From: Enterococcus raffinosus
GTDB lineage: Bacteria; Bacillota; Bacilli; Lactobacillales; Enterococcaceae
Direction of reading: 5' to 3'
Assembly: GCF_001886185.1 (NCBI RefSeq)
Contig: NZ_JXLA01000005.1
Coordinates: 1 to 37,363, forward strand
Length of the DNA: 37,363 bases
Under the pieces are notes generated by a model. That model was not told the origin of the DNA, made no database searches, and worked only from the letters and a program-made list of their open reading frames with translations. Within the stretch, counting starts at the first letter, position 1. Every line of letters starts with the position of its first letter. Below are positions 9,312 through 17,283 of the stretch, piece by piece. Both the position numbers and the translations under genes were made by a program.

Positions 9312-9341
9312 TTGCGCCTAAGCTAAAACCAGTGGTAAACT
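9312..9341 (+). promoter_or_regulatory. Candidate promoter for the cold-shock gene
   Basis: TTGCGC (9312-9317) and TAAACT (9336-9341) are 18 bases apart, with a TG one base ahead of the -10. The leader would be about 100 bases, as is usual for cold-shock genes. Competing -10-like elements are TATACA at 9374-9379 and TGTTACAAT at 9407-9415, so the start is uncertain. Confidence 0.4.
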
Positions 9342-9449
9342 ATTATTGTAATTTTGTTTGAGTTGCGAGTTGGTATACAGATGTTTCCCTTTTCGTAGGC
9401 CAGCAATGTTACAATCAATAAGTGCTTAGGCACGAGGAGGATTTTATTC

Positions 9450-9650
9450 ATGGAAAACGGAACAGTAAAATGGTTTAACGCAGAAAAAGGTTTTGGCTTC
9501 ATCACTCGTGAAGATGGCAGCGATGTATTCGTACATTTCTCAGCTATCCAAGGCGACGGTTTCAAAACATTAGAAGAAGGACAAGCAGTAACTTTCGATG
9601 TTGAAGAAAGCGATCGCGGACCTCAAGCAGCAAACGTAGTTAAACAATAA
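9450..9650 (+). CDS. Cold-shock protein, CspA/CspB family
   Basis: A single five-stranded OB-fold domain of 66 residues that binds single-stranded RNA and DNA as a chaperone. RNP1 (KGFGFIT) and RNP2 (VFVHFSAI) are both present. The ATG has GAGGAGG nine bases upstream. The gene is monocistronic, with a leader of up to about 100 bases and its own terminator. Paralogues are usual in these bacteria, so I give no letter. Confidence 0.97.
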   Translation: MENGTVKWFNAEKGFGFITREDGSDVFVHFSAIQGDGFKTLEEGQAVTFDVEESDRGPQAANVVKQ

Positions 9651-9656
9651 AATTAT

Positions 9657-9688
9657 AAGCCTTAGAGACGATTCTCTAAGGCTTTTTT
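9657..9688 (+). terminator. Rho-independent terminator after the cold-shock gene
   Basis: A perfect 11-bp stem, AGCCTTAGAGA with TCTCTAAGGCT around CGAT, is followed by TTTTT. Confidence 0.92.
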
Positions 9689-9741
9689 ATACTCTTTTTT
9701 GTCTGAGTTATCGAGCATATTTGATAATTAAAGGGACCTAC

Positions 9742-10251
9742 TTAATGCGAATTCTCTAAGGAGTATTGAAAAAATTGATCTTCTTCTAAATCTTCAGTAT
9801 GATTCGCATCATTGGTTGCTAATGCTGCTTTTCCGATACAATACTGCCAAAAAAATTCAAAAAAGAGAGAATCGCTCCTATTGGGTTGAAGGGAGGAAAA
9901 AGTCTCTTTTGTTACTTGTTTAACCATTTGAATTGTGTCAGAATCTTGTAGAAAAAAACGATGGAACTCATCTGGATAATCTGTAGCATAGTTCATGATG
10001 GCTGTCGACAAAGCTTTTAGCGTTTTTGGTTCTTGATCTTCTATAAAATCTTGATATTTTACAATAATACGATTCGTCAAAACGGATTTCAACTCAGCCA
10101 AATTGGTAAACTCACGATAGATAGGTTGTGTCGAGCAAGCAATATGTTTTGCGATATTCCGAGCATGGAACTTTTTGAAGCCTTCATTGATAATCAATTG
10201 ATACGCTCCATCAATGATATGACTCCGTTGCACGCGTTGTGTTCTAACCAT
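9742..10251 (-). CDS. TetR/AcrR-family transcriptional regulator
   Basis: The 169-residue protein carries an N-terminal TetR-type helix-turn-helix (about residues 8-55, with IIDGAYQLIINEGF and ARNIAKHIACSTQPIYREF). An all-helical ligand and dimer domain follows, without a family signature I recognise. It lies on the minus strand after the rnjA terminator, with a TTGACA-type promoter of its own. The nearest efflux genes (about 12.7-16.2 kb) are beyond rpoY-rnjA, so a link to them is only a guess. Ligand and targets are unknown. Confidence 0.88.
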   Translation of the reverse strand: MVRTQRVQRSHIIDGAYQLIINEGFKKFHARNIAKHIACSTQPIYREFTNLAELKSVLTNRIIVKYQDFIEDQEPKTLKALSTAIMNYATDYPDEFHRFFLQDSDTIQMVKQVTKETFSSLQPNRSDSLFFEFFWQYCIGKAALATNDANHTEDLEEDQFFQYSLENSH

Positions 10252-10330
10252 AGTTTCTCTTCCTTTATCTTAAATTCAAGAAATTTTAAAATAACTGCTG
10301 ATAGTTATTAGCTCTTTCTAACTAACTTTC

Positions 10331-10359
10331 ATTGTGCAAATAATCTAGTTGTTTGTCAA
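10331..10359 (-). promoter_or_regulatory. Promoter of the TetR-family gene
   Basis: On the minus strand, TTGACA (10359-10354) is followed after 17 bases by CACAAT (10336-10331). The -35 is perfect and the -10 matches four of six. The leader would be about 70 bases. Confidence 0.5.
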
Positions 10360-10405
10360 TTGATTTTTTTGTAATTTCAGGAAAATAATCTATTTTTTTG
10401 CACAA
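10332..10405. repeat. Widely spaced inverted repeat around the TetR-gene promoter
   Basis: TTGTGCAAA (10332-10340) and TTTGCACAA (10397-10405) are exact inverted 9-mers flanking the promoter. A short direct repeat AATAATCTA lies just inside each. They could be paired operator half-sites for the TetR-family protein. This is inference. Confidence 0.45.
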
Positions 10406-10459
10406 AAAATGAGAAATCAAGAAATGAGAGCAAATACTCAAAAATCTCTATGAAAATAA

Positions 10460-10494
10460 AAAAACATCTATCTGATTATCAGATAGATGTTTTT
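10460..10494 (-). terminator. Rho-independent terminator after rnjA
   Basis: A perfect 11-bp stem, ACATCTATCTG with CAGATAGATGT, is followed on the minus strand by a run of T. It begins a few bases after the rnjA stop codon. On the plus strand it also ends in five T, so it may work both ways. Confidence 0.9.
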
Positions 10495-10495
10495 G

Positions 10496-12172
10496 TTAAT
10501 TATCAGGAGTCATAATCATCGGTAGAATCATTGGATGACGTTCTGTTTGATCAAACAGAAAAGGTTGCAACGCAGCGACCATTGTATTTTTCAATTTTGT
10601 TTCTGTACATCCAGGTTCATTTAAGACTTCACGTAAGGCATGGAATAAAATTCGTTGGCCTTCATTAATCATTTCTCCTGATTCTCTCATGTAAACAAAT
10701 CCACGAGATAAAATGTCTGGACCAGCCAAAATTTCTTTTTTCTCAATATCTACTGTGGCAACAGCTAATACTAACCCTTCTTCAGAGAGGATCCGACGGT
10801 CACGTAGAACGACATTACCGATATCACCAATGCCACTTCCGTCAACATAAACATCGCTAGCATTAAAGTGTCCGGCACGACGAGCGCTATCCGCTGTTAA
10901 GGCAAGCATGTCGCCATTTTCCATAATAAAGCAATTTTCTTCTGGAACACCAGTGTCTTGAGCCAATCCTGTGTGGATTTTCAACATACGAAATTCACCA
11001 TGAATGGGAACAAAGTATTTTGGTTTCATTAAACGCAACATTAATTTCTGTTCTTGTTGACTACCATGTCCAGAAGTATGGATATTATTTACTTTTCCGT
11101 GAATAACTTCAGCACCAGCTTCAGAAAGCAAATTGATTAGATGGTTGACGCTCGTTGTGTTTCCAGGTATTGGTGAACTTGAGAAAATTACAGTATCATC
11201 TGGTTGGATCTGTATTTGCCGATGCGTACCATTTGCGATACGTGAAAGGGCGGCCATCGGTTCACCTTGAGAACCAGTACATAAAATCATCAATTCGTTA
11301 GCTGGTAGATGATTGATTTCATGAGCATCTACAAAAGTACCATCAGGCACAGAAATATAGCCTAATTTTTGTCCATTGACAATGGCATTCTCCATACTGC
11401 GTCCAAACACTGCAATTTTGCGTCCAGTAGCAACAGCAGCTGAAGCAGCTTGCTGTAGACGAGAAATATTTGAAGCGAAGGTAGCGAAGATAATTCGTCC
11501 TTCAATTTTTTCCATAATCCGTAAGATTGATTGACCAATTGTTTGTTCCGATTTAGTGAAAGTAGGAACTTCTGCGTTGGTACTATCAGAAAGCAAACAC
11601 AACACGCCCTCTTCACCAAGTTTGGCCATTCGATGCAAGTTGGCTGGTTGACCAACGGGAGTGAAGTCAAATTTGAAGTCACCTGTTTCTACAATGTTTC
11701 CAGAAGGTGTTTTAACTACTACACCTAACGGATCAGGGATACTATGGGTAGTGCGGAAAAAACTTACCGATGTTTTTCGGAAACGAATTACTGAATCCTC
11801 ATCGATTTCGTGTAATTCTGCATCTCGTAATAACCCGTGTTCGTCTAGCTTGTTTTTAATCAATGCCAGCGCTAAGGCACCTGCATAAATTGGAATATTT
11901 GCTTGTTTTAGCAGGTAAGGCACACCGCCGATATGATCTTCGTGACCATGAGTGATAACAAGCGCTTTTACTTTATTGATATTTTGGACAACGTAACTAA
12001 AATCGGGAATGACATAATCAATTCCTAATAAATCATCTTCAGGAAATTTTATTCCAGCATCGATAATGATGATTTCATCTTGGAATTGGACCCCATACAT
12101 ATTTTTTCCGATTTCGCCCAATCCACCAATGGCAAAGACACCAGTTTCATTGTTTTTTAGCGAAAGTTTCAT
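10496..12172 (-). CDS. rnjA: Ribonuclease J1
   Basis: Metallo-beta-lactamase/beta-CASP ribonuclease with 5'-3' exonuclease and endonuclease activity, central to mRNA decay and rRNA maturation in Firmicutes. The 558 residues are normal. The metal motif HGHEDH is at 75-80 and the beta-CASP domain includes [18 protein letters not shown] and HTSGHG. The sequence closely follows Bacillus RNase J1, not J2. It starts one base after the rpoY stop codon, so the two are translationally linked. The usual ribosome binding site would lie within the end of rpoY and is weak. It is the major gene of a reverse-strand operon ended by a strong hairpin. Confidence 0.97.
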   Translation of the reverse strand: MKLSLKNNETGVFAIGGLGEIGKNMYGVQFQDEIIIIDAGIKFPEDDLLGIDYVIPDFSYVVQNINKVKALVITHGHEDHIGGVPYLLKQANIPIYAGALALALIKNKLDEHGLLRDAELHEIDEDSVIRFRKTSVSFFRTTHSIPDPLGVVVKTPSGNIVETGDFKFDFTPVGQPANLHRMAKLGEEGVLCLLSDSTNAEVPTFTKSEQTIGQSILRIMEKIEGRIIFATFASNISRLQQAASAAVATGRKIAVFGRSMENAIVNGQKLGYISVPDGTFVDAHEINHLPANELMILCTGSQGEPMAALSRIANGTHRQIQIQPDDTVIFSSSPIPGNTTSVNHLINLLSEAGAEVIHGKVNNIHTSGHGSQQEQKLMLRLMKPKYFVPIHGEFRMLKIHTGLAQDTGVPEENCFIMENGDMLALTADSARRAGHFNASDVYVDGSGIGDIGNVVLRDRRILSEEGLVLAVATVDIEKKEILAGPDILSRGFVYMRESGEMINEGQRILFHALREVLNEPGCTETKLKNTMVAALQPFLFDQTERHPMILPMIMTPDN

Positions 12173-12173
12173 G

Positions 12174-12386
12174 CTAGAACTCCATTAACTTGAAGTCGGC
12201 ATTTTCTTTTTCGTATTCTAAATGATTGCCTTCTAAAAGTTGGATGTATTCCACGTTATATGGGGTGTTTTCACGTAATAAGTTGTGAACCATTTCTTCA
12301 TTCTCAGCTTCCACGTACAATGATTGTGTTTGTTCACGTTTTGGGTTGCGCTCTTTGGTTTCTTGATAATAAACTTTGTAAATCAT
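12174..12386 (-). CDS. rpoY: RNA polymerase epsilon subunit
   Basis: A 70-residue protein beginning [20 protein letters not shown], the typical RpoY/YkzG start. RpoY is a small accessory subunit of Firmicutes RNA polymerase that resembles the phage protein Gp2 in fold. Its position directly before rnjA is conserved in this phylum and supports the call. The ATG is preceded by AAAGGAG about nine bases upstream on the minus strand. The leader ahead of it appears long and structured. Confidence 0.95.
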   Translation of the reverse strand: MIYKVYYQETKERNPKREQTQSLYVEAENEEMVHNLLRENTPYNVEYIQLLEGNHLEYEKENADFKLMEF

Positions 12387-12422
12387 GAATCTATCTCCTT
12401 TATTTGCTTAATAGCAATTTTT

Positions 12423-12560
12423 TCCACGACAAAATGAGGGGCGGCTGCCACCTATTTTTTTATGCTCAACATTTTAGTATGGACTAAAGCGTTGAGAAGA
12501 AGCCTCGTCTTTGCTTCCTGCTTGAAAAAACAATTTCACCGTTCTTACAACAATTACTTG
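12423..12560 (-). other. Structured 5' leader of rpoY-rnjA (candidate regulatory RNA)
   Basis: Read on the minus strand, this stretch holds a short hairpin (GAAGC with GCTTC). Next comes a longer one in which CTCAAC pairs with GTTGAG and an inner TTTAGT with ACTAAA (plus-strand 12465-12496). A GC-rich GGTGGCAGCCGCC follows. No T run follows any stem, so these are not terminators. A promoter is not certain; GATAAA-like sequences lie near 12565. RNase J1 may control its own message through such a leader, but that is speculation. Confidence 0.4.
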
Positions 12561-12622
12561 TAGTTTATCACAGAATAAATAAGAAGTATAGAAACTAGGA
12601 AGTGAAATGAGTATTCCTTAGA

Positions 12623-12637
12623 AAATTTCAGAAAGTT
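12623..12637 (+). promoter_or_regulatory. Possible CodY box upstream of the ABC exporter genes
   Basis: AAATTTCAGAAAGTT matches the CodY consensus AATTTTCWGAAAATT at 13 of 15 positions. It lies about 35 bases ahead of the weak -35 element. In AT-rich DNA such a match can arise by chance. Confidence 0.3.
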
Positions 12638-12670
12638 TAAAAAGCAAATATAAAAAAACAAATTACTGAG

Positions 12671-12700
12671 CAGACAGAGGTCTTTTATTTATGCTATATT
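12671..12700 (+). promoter_or_regulatory. Promoter for the ABC exporter operon
   Basis: CAGACA (12671-12676) is followed after 18 bases by TATATT (12695-12700). TG at 12692-12693 makes it an extended -10. The start would be near 12707, about 28 bases before the ATG at 12735. Confidence 0.5.
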
Positions 12701-12734
12701 GGAGTCATTACGGTATAGAAAGAGGCGAGAAAAA

Positions 12735-14465
12735 ATGAAGTTGATGTTGCGGTATACCTTACGCTACAAAAAGCTATTATTATTTGATTTCATCAGTGTT
12801 TTCGGATTTATCTTAATTGAGTTAGGGTTACCGACGATTCTAGCGATGATGATTGACAAGGGGATTGGAAATAACGATTTTACTTATGTACAAAAGATGG
12901 GGCTCATAATGATTGCGATTACAGTTGTCGGCATCATCATGAGTATCTCATTACGCTACTTTAGTTCTCAGATTACCTCGAGAATGGTAGCAGCCATTCG
13001 TGATGATCTTTTTGAGAAGGTCCAAACTTTTTCCCATTCAGAATATGAACAAATTGGTGTCCCATCATTGATTACAAGGGCAACCAACGATGCCTATCAA
13101 ATCATGTTGTTTATGCAAAATATTTTGACTACAGGGTTTATGACTCCTATGATGTTCGGGATGAGTTTGTACTTGATTATGCGTACGAGTCCTGGCTTAG
13201 GCGTTTATGTATTGTTATCATTGCCTATTCTATTATTAGCGGTTATTTTGATTGCAAAATATTCAGAGCCATTATCAACGAAGCAACAAAAGAACTTAGA
13301 TAATATTAATGGCATTCTTCGGGAAAATCTTTCGGGTCTACGGGTAATTCGTGCTTTTGTTAACGAAAAATTCGAGGAAATGCGGTTTCGCTTAGTCAAT
13401 GATGCGTATACAAATAGTTCAAAAAGTTTATTTCATTTGATGGCGGTAGCTCAACCAGGATTTTTCTTTCTATTTAATATTGTCATGGTGTTGATCATTT
13501 GGAATGGAACCGTACAAATTAGCCAAGGTTCTTTAGCTGTTGGGACGCTAATTGCGTTTATTGAATATATTTTTCATGCGTTATTTTCATTTATGCTTTT
13601 TGCGACTGTTTTCATGATGTATCCTCGAGCCAATGTTTCTGCACAACGGATACAAGAAATTTTTGATATGGATCCGTTGATTAAGGATAATCCAGAAAAA
13701 ATGGTACAACCATTGGAAAAAAGTTCATTAGAGTTTAGAGACGTGACATTTGCTTACCCAGGTCACTCAGAAAGTCCTGTGATTCGTAATGTTAGTTTTA
13801 CAGCAAAACCGGGGGAAACAGTTGCATTTATTGGTAGTACTGGATCTGGAAAGTCGACACTGATCCAATTGATTCCGCGTTTTTATGATGTGACAGAAGG
13901 ACAAGTATTGGTCGATGGTCAAGATGTCCGGAATTATAGTTTGAAAGACTTGAGAGAAAAAATTGGCTACATTCCACAAAAAGCACAATTATTTACAGGA
14001 ACGATTGCAGACAACTTGCGTTACGGGAAAAAGGACGCAACGCAAGAGGAAATGGAAGAGGCCGCAGAGATTGCTCAAGCCGCAGATTTTATCGCACAAA
14101 AACCAAACGGCTATCAGGAAGAGTTAGCAGAAGGCGGCAGTAATTTCTCAGGTGGACAGAAGCAACGATTAGCGATTGCCCGTGCAGTAATTCGCCGTCC
14201 AGAAATTTATATTTTTGACGACAGTTTTTCCGCATTGGATTATCAAACGGATGCGAAACTTCGAGCACGTTTAAAAAAGGAAACAACAGAATCAGCGGTG
14301 CTAATTGTCGCACAACGTGTAGGAACAATTATGCATGCGGATAAAATTGTCGTATTAAACGAGGGAGATGTTGTCGGAATTGGCACACATCGGGAGTTGT
14401 TGGAAAACTGTCCAATTTATTACGATATTGCTGCCTCACAGTTATCGAAGGAGGAATTGGCATGA
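12735..14465 (+). CDS. efrA: ABC exporter half-transporter with degenerate ATP site (EfrA-like)
   Basis: A 576-residue type IV ABC exporter half: six membrane segments (about residues 15-310) followed by a nucleotide-binding domain. Walker A is GSTGSGKS at 367-374 and the signature is the canonical FSGGQ. The Walker B acidic pair is D495-D496 instead of D-E, and the H-loop histidine is replaced by Q527. Such halves pair with a catalytic partner, here the next gene, overlapping by four bases. Length and pairing fit EfrA of the enterococcal multidrug exporter EfrAB; the gene name rests on resemblance and on remembered gene order. I start at the ATG at 12735, behind AGAGGCGAG. An in-frame TTG 36 bases earlier lies in the promoter. 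Confidence 0.85.
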   Translation: MKLMLRYTLRYKKLLLFDFISVFGFILIELGLPTILAMMIDKGIGNNDFTYVQKMGLIMIAITVVGIIMSISLRYFSSQITSRMVAAIRDDLFEKVQTFSHSEYEQIGVPSLITRATNDAYQIMLFMQNILTTGFMTPMMFGMSLYLIMRTSPGLGVYVLLSLPILLLAVILIAKYSEPLSTKQQKNLDNINGILRENLSGLRVIRAFVNEKFEEMRFRLVNDAYTNSSKSLFHLMAVAQPGFFFLFNIVMVLIIWNGTVQISQGSLAVGTLIAFIEYIFHALFSFMLFATVFMMYPRANVSAQRIQEIFDMDPLIKDNPEKMVQPLEKSSLEFRDVTFAYPGHSESPVIRNVSFTAKPGETVAFIGSTGSGKSTLIQLIPRFYDVTEGQVLVDGQDVRNYSLKDLREKIGYIPQKAQLFTGTIADNLRYGKKDATQEEMEEAAEIAQAADFIAQKPNGYQEELAEGGSNFSGGQKQRLAIARAVIRRPEIYIFDDSFSALDYQTDAKLRARLKKETTESAVLIVAQRVGTIMHADKIVVLNEGDVVGIGTHRELLENCPIYYDIAASQLSKEELA

Positions 14466-16222
14466 GAAAATATACTTCTTCTTTAAAACGTTTGATGCAT
14501 TATATTAATCCATATAAAAAAACGTTTATTTTAGTTTTAGTGTTGGCTATAGGGACGTTACTTTTAGGAACATGGATGCCCTATTTGACTGGTTTACCAA
14601 CTACAGAGGTAAGTAAAAATATTGCACAAGGAGAATCAATTAATTTTGATTACGTCTTTAAATGGCTTGTCGTAATTGTTATTGTGGGTATCGCCTATTG
14701 TGGGACTCAATTAGGAACAGGATGGTTAATGGCGAATGTTGTTCAATCGGCTATGCGCGATCTCCGTGAAGATATCGAAGCAAAAATTAATCGTCTACCA
14801 GTTTCTTATTTTGATCGCAACCAACAAGGAAATATTTTATCGCGTGTGACGAATGATGTAGATGCTGTAAGTAATGCGATGCAACAAGCGATTATTAAAT
14901 CAATCAATGCAGTTTTAGGAATCTTATTGGCTGTTGCAATGATGTTTTATATCAATCCTATGATGGCCGTTATATCCATGATTATGATTCCTTTGTCACT
15001 TATTATTTCGAGAAAAATCGTTCAAGTGTCACAAAAAGATTTCCAAGGAATGCAAAATTCTTTAGGCGAGCTAAATGGTTTTGTACAGGAAAACATGACG
15101 GGTTTTAGTGTCTTGAAGCTTTATGGACGTGAACAAGAAACTCTAGCAGGCTTCAGCGAAGTAAACCATAAGCTGCGGCGGTTTGGGTTTCGGGCAGCGT
15201 TTGTTTCCAGTTTAATGCAGCCTTTGGTTCAATTGACAGCTTATGCTACTTATATTGCAATGGCGATTTTAGGTAGCTGGAACGTTATTCATGGGGTGAT
15301 TTTGGTCGGACAACTTCAAGCATTCATTCAGTACATTTGGCAAGTCAGTCAGCCAATGGGAGAAATTACTCAATTATCTTCTATGATTCAAAGTGCTTCA
15401 GCTTCAGCTAAACGTGTTTTTGAGATTTTAGATGAACCAGAGGAAGAACTAAATGATCATGATCTGCCATTACCAGAACCAGTACAAGGGAATGTTGTTT
15501 TCGATCACGTTCGATTTAGCTATGATCCAAAGAAACCGTTAATTGAGGATCTAAGCTTTGAAGTGAAAGCAGGTGAAACGGTAGCAATTGTGGGGCCAAC
15601 TGGTGCTGGAAAAACGACATTAATTAATTTATTGATGCGCTTTTATGATATCAATAGTGGAAAGATTTTGATTGATGGTGTGAATACCCAAGAGATGAAT
15701 CGATCGGATGTTCGCTCGTTGTTCGGCATGGTTTTGCAGGACGCATGGTTGTATGAAGGGACGATTGGGGACAACATCCGCTTTGGCCGCTTAGAGGCGA
15801 CAGATTATGAAGTTGTTGATGCCGCGAAAACGGCTAACGTCGATCACTTTATTCGAACAATGCCAGGTGGTTATGAAATGGAAATTAATTCTGAAGGGAA
15901 TAATGTTTCTCTCGGTCAAAAGCAACTATTGACGATTGCGCGAGCGATTATTTCTGATCCTAAAATTTTAATTTTAGATGAAGCAACTAGTTCAGTAGAT
16001 ACGCGTTTGGAAGGGTTGATTCAAAAGGCGATGGATCGGGTAATGGAAGGCCGTACGAGCTTTGTCATTGCTCATAGATTGTCCACTATTCGCGACGCTG
16101 ATCATATCTTAGTGATGCGTGATGGACAAATTATTGAACACGGCACACACAACGAATTATTGGCTCAAGGCGGTTTTTATGAGCAACTTTACAATAGTCA
16201 GTTTATGGAAGAAGCAGAATAA
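14462..16222 (+). CDS. efrB: ABC exporter half-transporter with catalytic ATP site (EfrB-like)
   Basis: A 586-residue partner of the preceding half-transporter. It has six membrane segments (about residues 15-310) and a nucleotide-binding domain with Walker A GPTGAGKT at 378-385. Walker B contains the catalytic glutamate E507 (LILDEATSS) and the H-loop has H538 (IAHRLST). Its signature is the poor SLGQ in place of SGGQ. Together with the first protein this gives one good ATP site (this Walker motif with the other protein's FSGGQ) and one degenerate site. That is the known arrangement of heterodimers such as EfrAB, EfrCD, LmrCD and TM287/288. Drug specificity cannot be read from the sequence. 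Confidence 0.85.
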   Translation: MRKYTSSLKRLMHYINPYKKTFILVLVLAIGTLLLGTWMPYLTGLPTTEVSKNIAQGESINFDYVFKWLVVIVIVGIAYCGTQLGTGWLMANVVQSAMRDLREDIEAKINRLPVSYFDRNQQGNILSRVTNDVDAVSNAMQQAIIKSINAVLGILLAVAMMFYINPMMAVISMIMIPLSLIISRKIVQVSQKDFQGMQNSLGELNGFVQENMTGFSVLKLYGREQETLAGFSEVNHKLRRFGFRAAFVSSLMQPLVQLTAYATYIAMAILGSWNVIHGVILVGQLQAFIQYIWQVSQPMGEITQLSSMIQSASASAKRVFEILDEPEEELNDHDLPLPEPVQGNVVFDHVRFSYDPKKPLIEDLSFEVKAGETVAIVGPTGAGKTTLINLLMRFYDINSGKILIDGVNTQEMNRSDVRSLFGMVLQDAWLYEGTIGDNIRFGRLEATDYEVVDAAKTANVDHFIRTMPGGYEMEINSEGNNVSLGQKQLLTIARAIISDPKILILDEATSSVDTRLEGLIQKAMDRVMEGRTSFVIAHRLSTIRDADHILVMRDGQIIEHGTHNELLAQGGFYEQLYNSQFMEEAE

Positions 16223-16228
16223 TTTTTT

Positions 16229-16261
16229 AAGGACAGCAATCTACAGTGCTGTCCTTTTTTA
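16229..16261 (+). terminator. Rho-independent terminator after the ABC exporter operon
   Basis: AAGGACAGCA pairs with TGCTGTCCTT around an eight-base loop, followed by six T. Confidence 0.92.
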
Positions 16262-16314
16262 GAAATGTTTCTTTCGATTAAGACATAGCAGTTAAGGAAG
16301 TGATAATGAATAAA

Positions 16315-16323
16315 TGCTATACT
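16315..16323 (+). promoter_or_regulatory. Extended -10 promoter for the gamma-carbonic-anhydrase gene
   Basis: TGCTATACT is an exact extended -10, the same nine bases as before folC. No convincing -35 is present. The start would be near 16330, about 50 bases ahead of the ATG, which has GGAGG upstream. Confidence 0.5.
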
Positions 16324-16383
16324 TATCTAGAAAAGAAGGTTATCAAAGCTTAGAAAAAAGTTCAATCGAGTGGAGGAAATCGA

Positions 16384-16896
16384 ATGTCAAATTTTATTGC
16401 TCAGAGCGCAGATGTTTATGGCGATGTGATATTAGACGAGGGTTCAACGATATGGTTTCAAAGTGTTTTACGCGGAGATAGCAACAAAATATCAATCGGT
16501 AAAATGAGTAATGTGCAAGATGGTACTATTGTTCATGTTGATCATGATGCGCCAACGGTTATTGAAGATTACGTAACGATTGGGCATGCTTGCATTATTC
16601 ACGGCTGTATAATACGCTCGGGGGCGTTAGTCGGGATGGGCGCGACTGTTTTGAATCATGCGGAAATTGGAGAAAATAGTCTGATCGGAGCGGGGTCGTT
16701 AGTAACGGAAGGAACTATTATTCCTAAAAATTCTCTAGCTTTTGGATCGCCAGCACGTGTCATTCGTCAATTGACTTCTGAAGAAATCAAAAAGACCCGA
16801 GCCAATGCTGAACATTATTATGAATTAGGTCAAATGTATTTAAAGAATGAAATTCATCCGGTTCAAACAAAGGAAGCCACTCATGAAGGAGACTAG
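16384..16896 (+). CDS. Gamma-carbonic-anhydrase family protein (left-handed beta helix)
   Basis: A 170-residue hexapeptide-repeat protein with turns such as IGHACIIHGCIIRSGALVGMGATV. Three histidines in the family's metal positions are present: H51 (in TIVHVDH), H68 and H73 (in GHACIIHG). The protein thus looks able to bind zinc or iron as a trimer. Family members include carbonic anhydrases and proteins such as YrdA and PaaY whose activity is often unproved. The tail (about residues 140-170) is helical. Its last 14 bases overlap the next small gene, whose ribosome binding site lies inside this reading frame. Confidence 0.88.
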   Translation: MSNFIAQSADVYGDVILDEGSTIWFQSVLRGDSNKISIGKMSNVQDGTIVHVDHDAPTVIEDYVTIGHACIIHGCIIRSGALVGMGATVLNHAEIGENSLIGAGSLVTEGTIIPKNSLAFGSPARVIRQLTSEEIKKTRANAEHYYELGQMYLKNEIHPVQTKEATHEGD

Positions 16897-17221
16897 TTTT
16901 TTGTTGTTGCAAGCGCAACTAAGAGCTTTGTTTCCTGACGATGGATTGAATCAATTAGCCATTTATGAGGATCAAGAAGAGCATTTTCTAATCTTTTCTA
17001 ATCGTGGTCTTCACGTACTAGAAGAGGATGAATTAACAAAGGCCCCACGGAATGTTTACTACACAATGGATAGTTTGAAACCATTTTCGATCAGACAACA
17101 GGCAGGAGTCTTTGAATTGATCGTGACAACAATGGGGGAAAAAAATTTTGTAATAGCTTTTCCAGATCAAGGTGAGGCACATCATGCACTGCAAACACTT
17201 ATTGAGCTCCTGGATCAGTAA
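16883..17221 (+). CDS. Small protein of unknown function
   Basis: About 112 residues. I do not recognise the family. It is acidic, with alternating hydrophobic stretches (HFLIFSNRGLHVL, FELIVTTMGEKNFVIAF) that suggest beta strands, and a final helix (HHALQTLIELL). A PH-like fold is conceivable but not shown. I take the ATG at 16883 as the start because AAGGAAG (16870-16876) lies seven bases before it. An in-frame ATG at 16847 lies deep inside the preceding gene without a ribosome binding site. The overlap suggests coupled translation with the gamma-carbonic-anhydrase-like protein. Confidence 0.75.
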   Translation: MKETSFLLLQAQLRALFPDDGLNQLAIYEDQEEHFLIFSNRGLHVLEEDELTKAPRNVYYTMDSLKPFSIRQQAGVFELIVTTMGEKNFVIAFPDQGEAHHALQTLIELLDQ

Positions 17222-17254
17222 GACGCTTTAGTGTAATTTTTTCTTGATTCCTAT

Positions 17255-17260
17255 TATAAT
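17255..17260 (+). promoter_or_regulatory. -10 element for the Fe-S protein gene
   Basis: A perfect TATAAT lies 24 bases before the ATG at 17284. The best -35 at 16-17 bases spacing is poor (TGTAAT). Confidence 0.4.
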
Positions 17261-17283
17261 CTTACTTAAAGGAAGTGATAAAA

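Noticed and set aside
9670-9762. Repeated TTCTCTAAGG in the csp terminator and the end of the TetR gene
   Set aside because: Only 10 bases; one copy is in coding sequence and one in a terminator arm, so probably coincidence.
10380-10396. CodY-like sequence near the TetR gene
   Set aside because: Four mismatches from the consensus in very AT-rich DNA; not distinguishable from chance.
12440-12454. T-box-like GGTGGCAGCCGCC in the rpoY leader (minus strand)
   Set aside because: It resembles the T-box core, but ACC is replaced by GCC, no terminator follows, stem I features are absent and the genes are not tRNA- or amino-acid-related.
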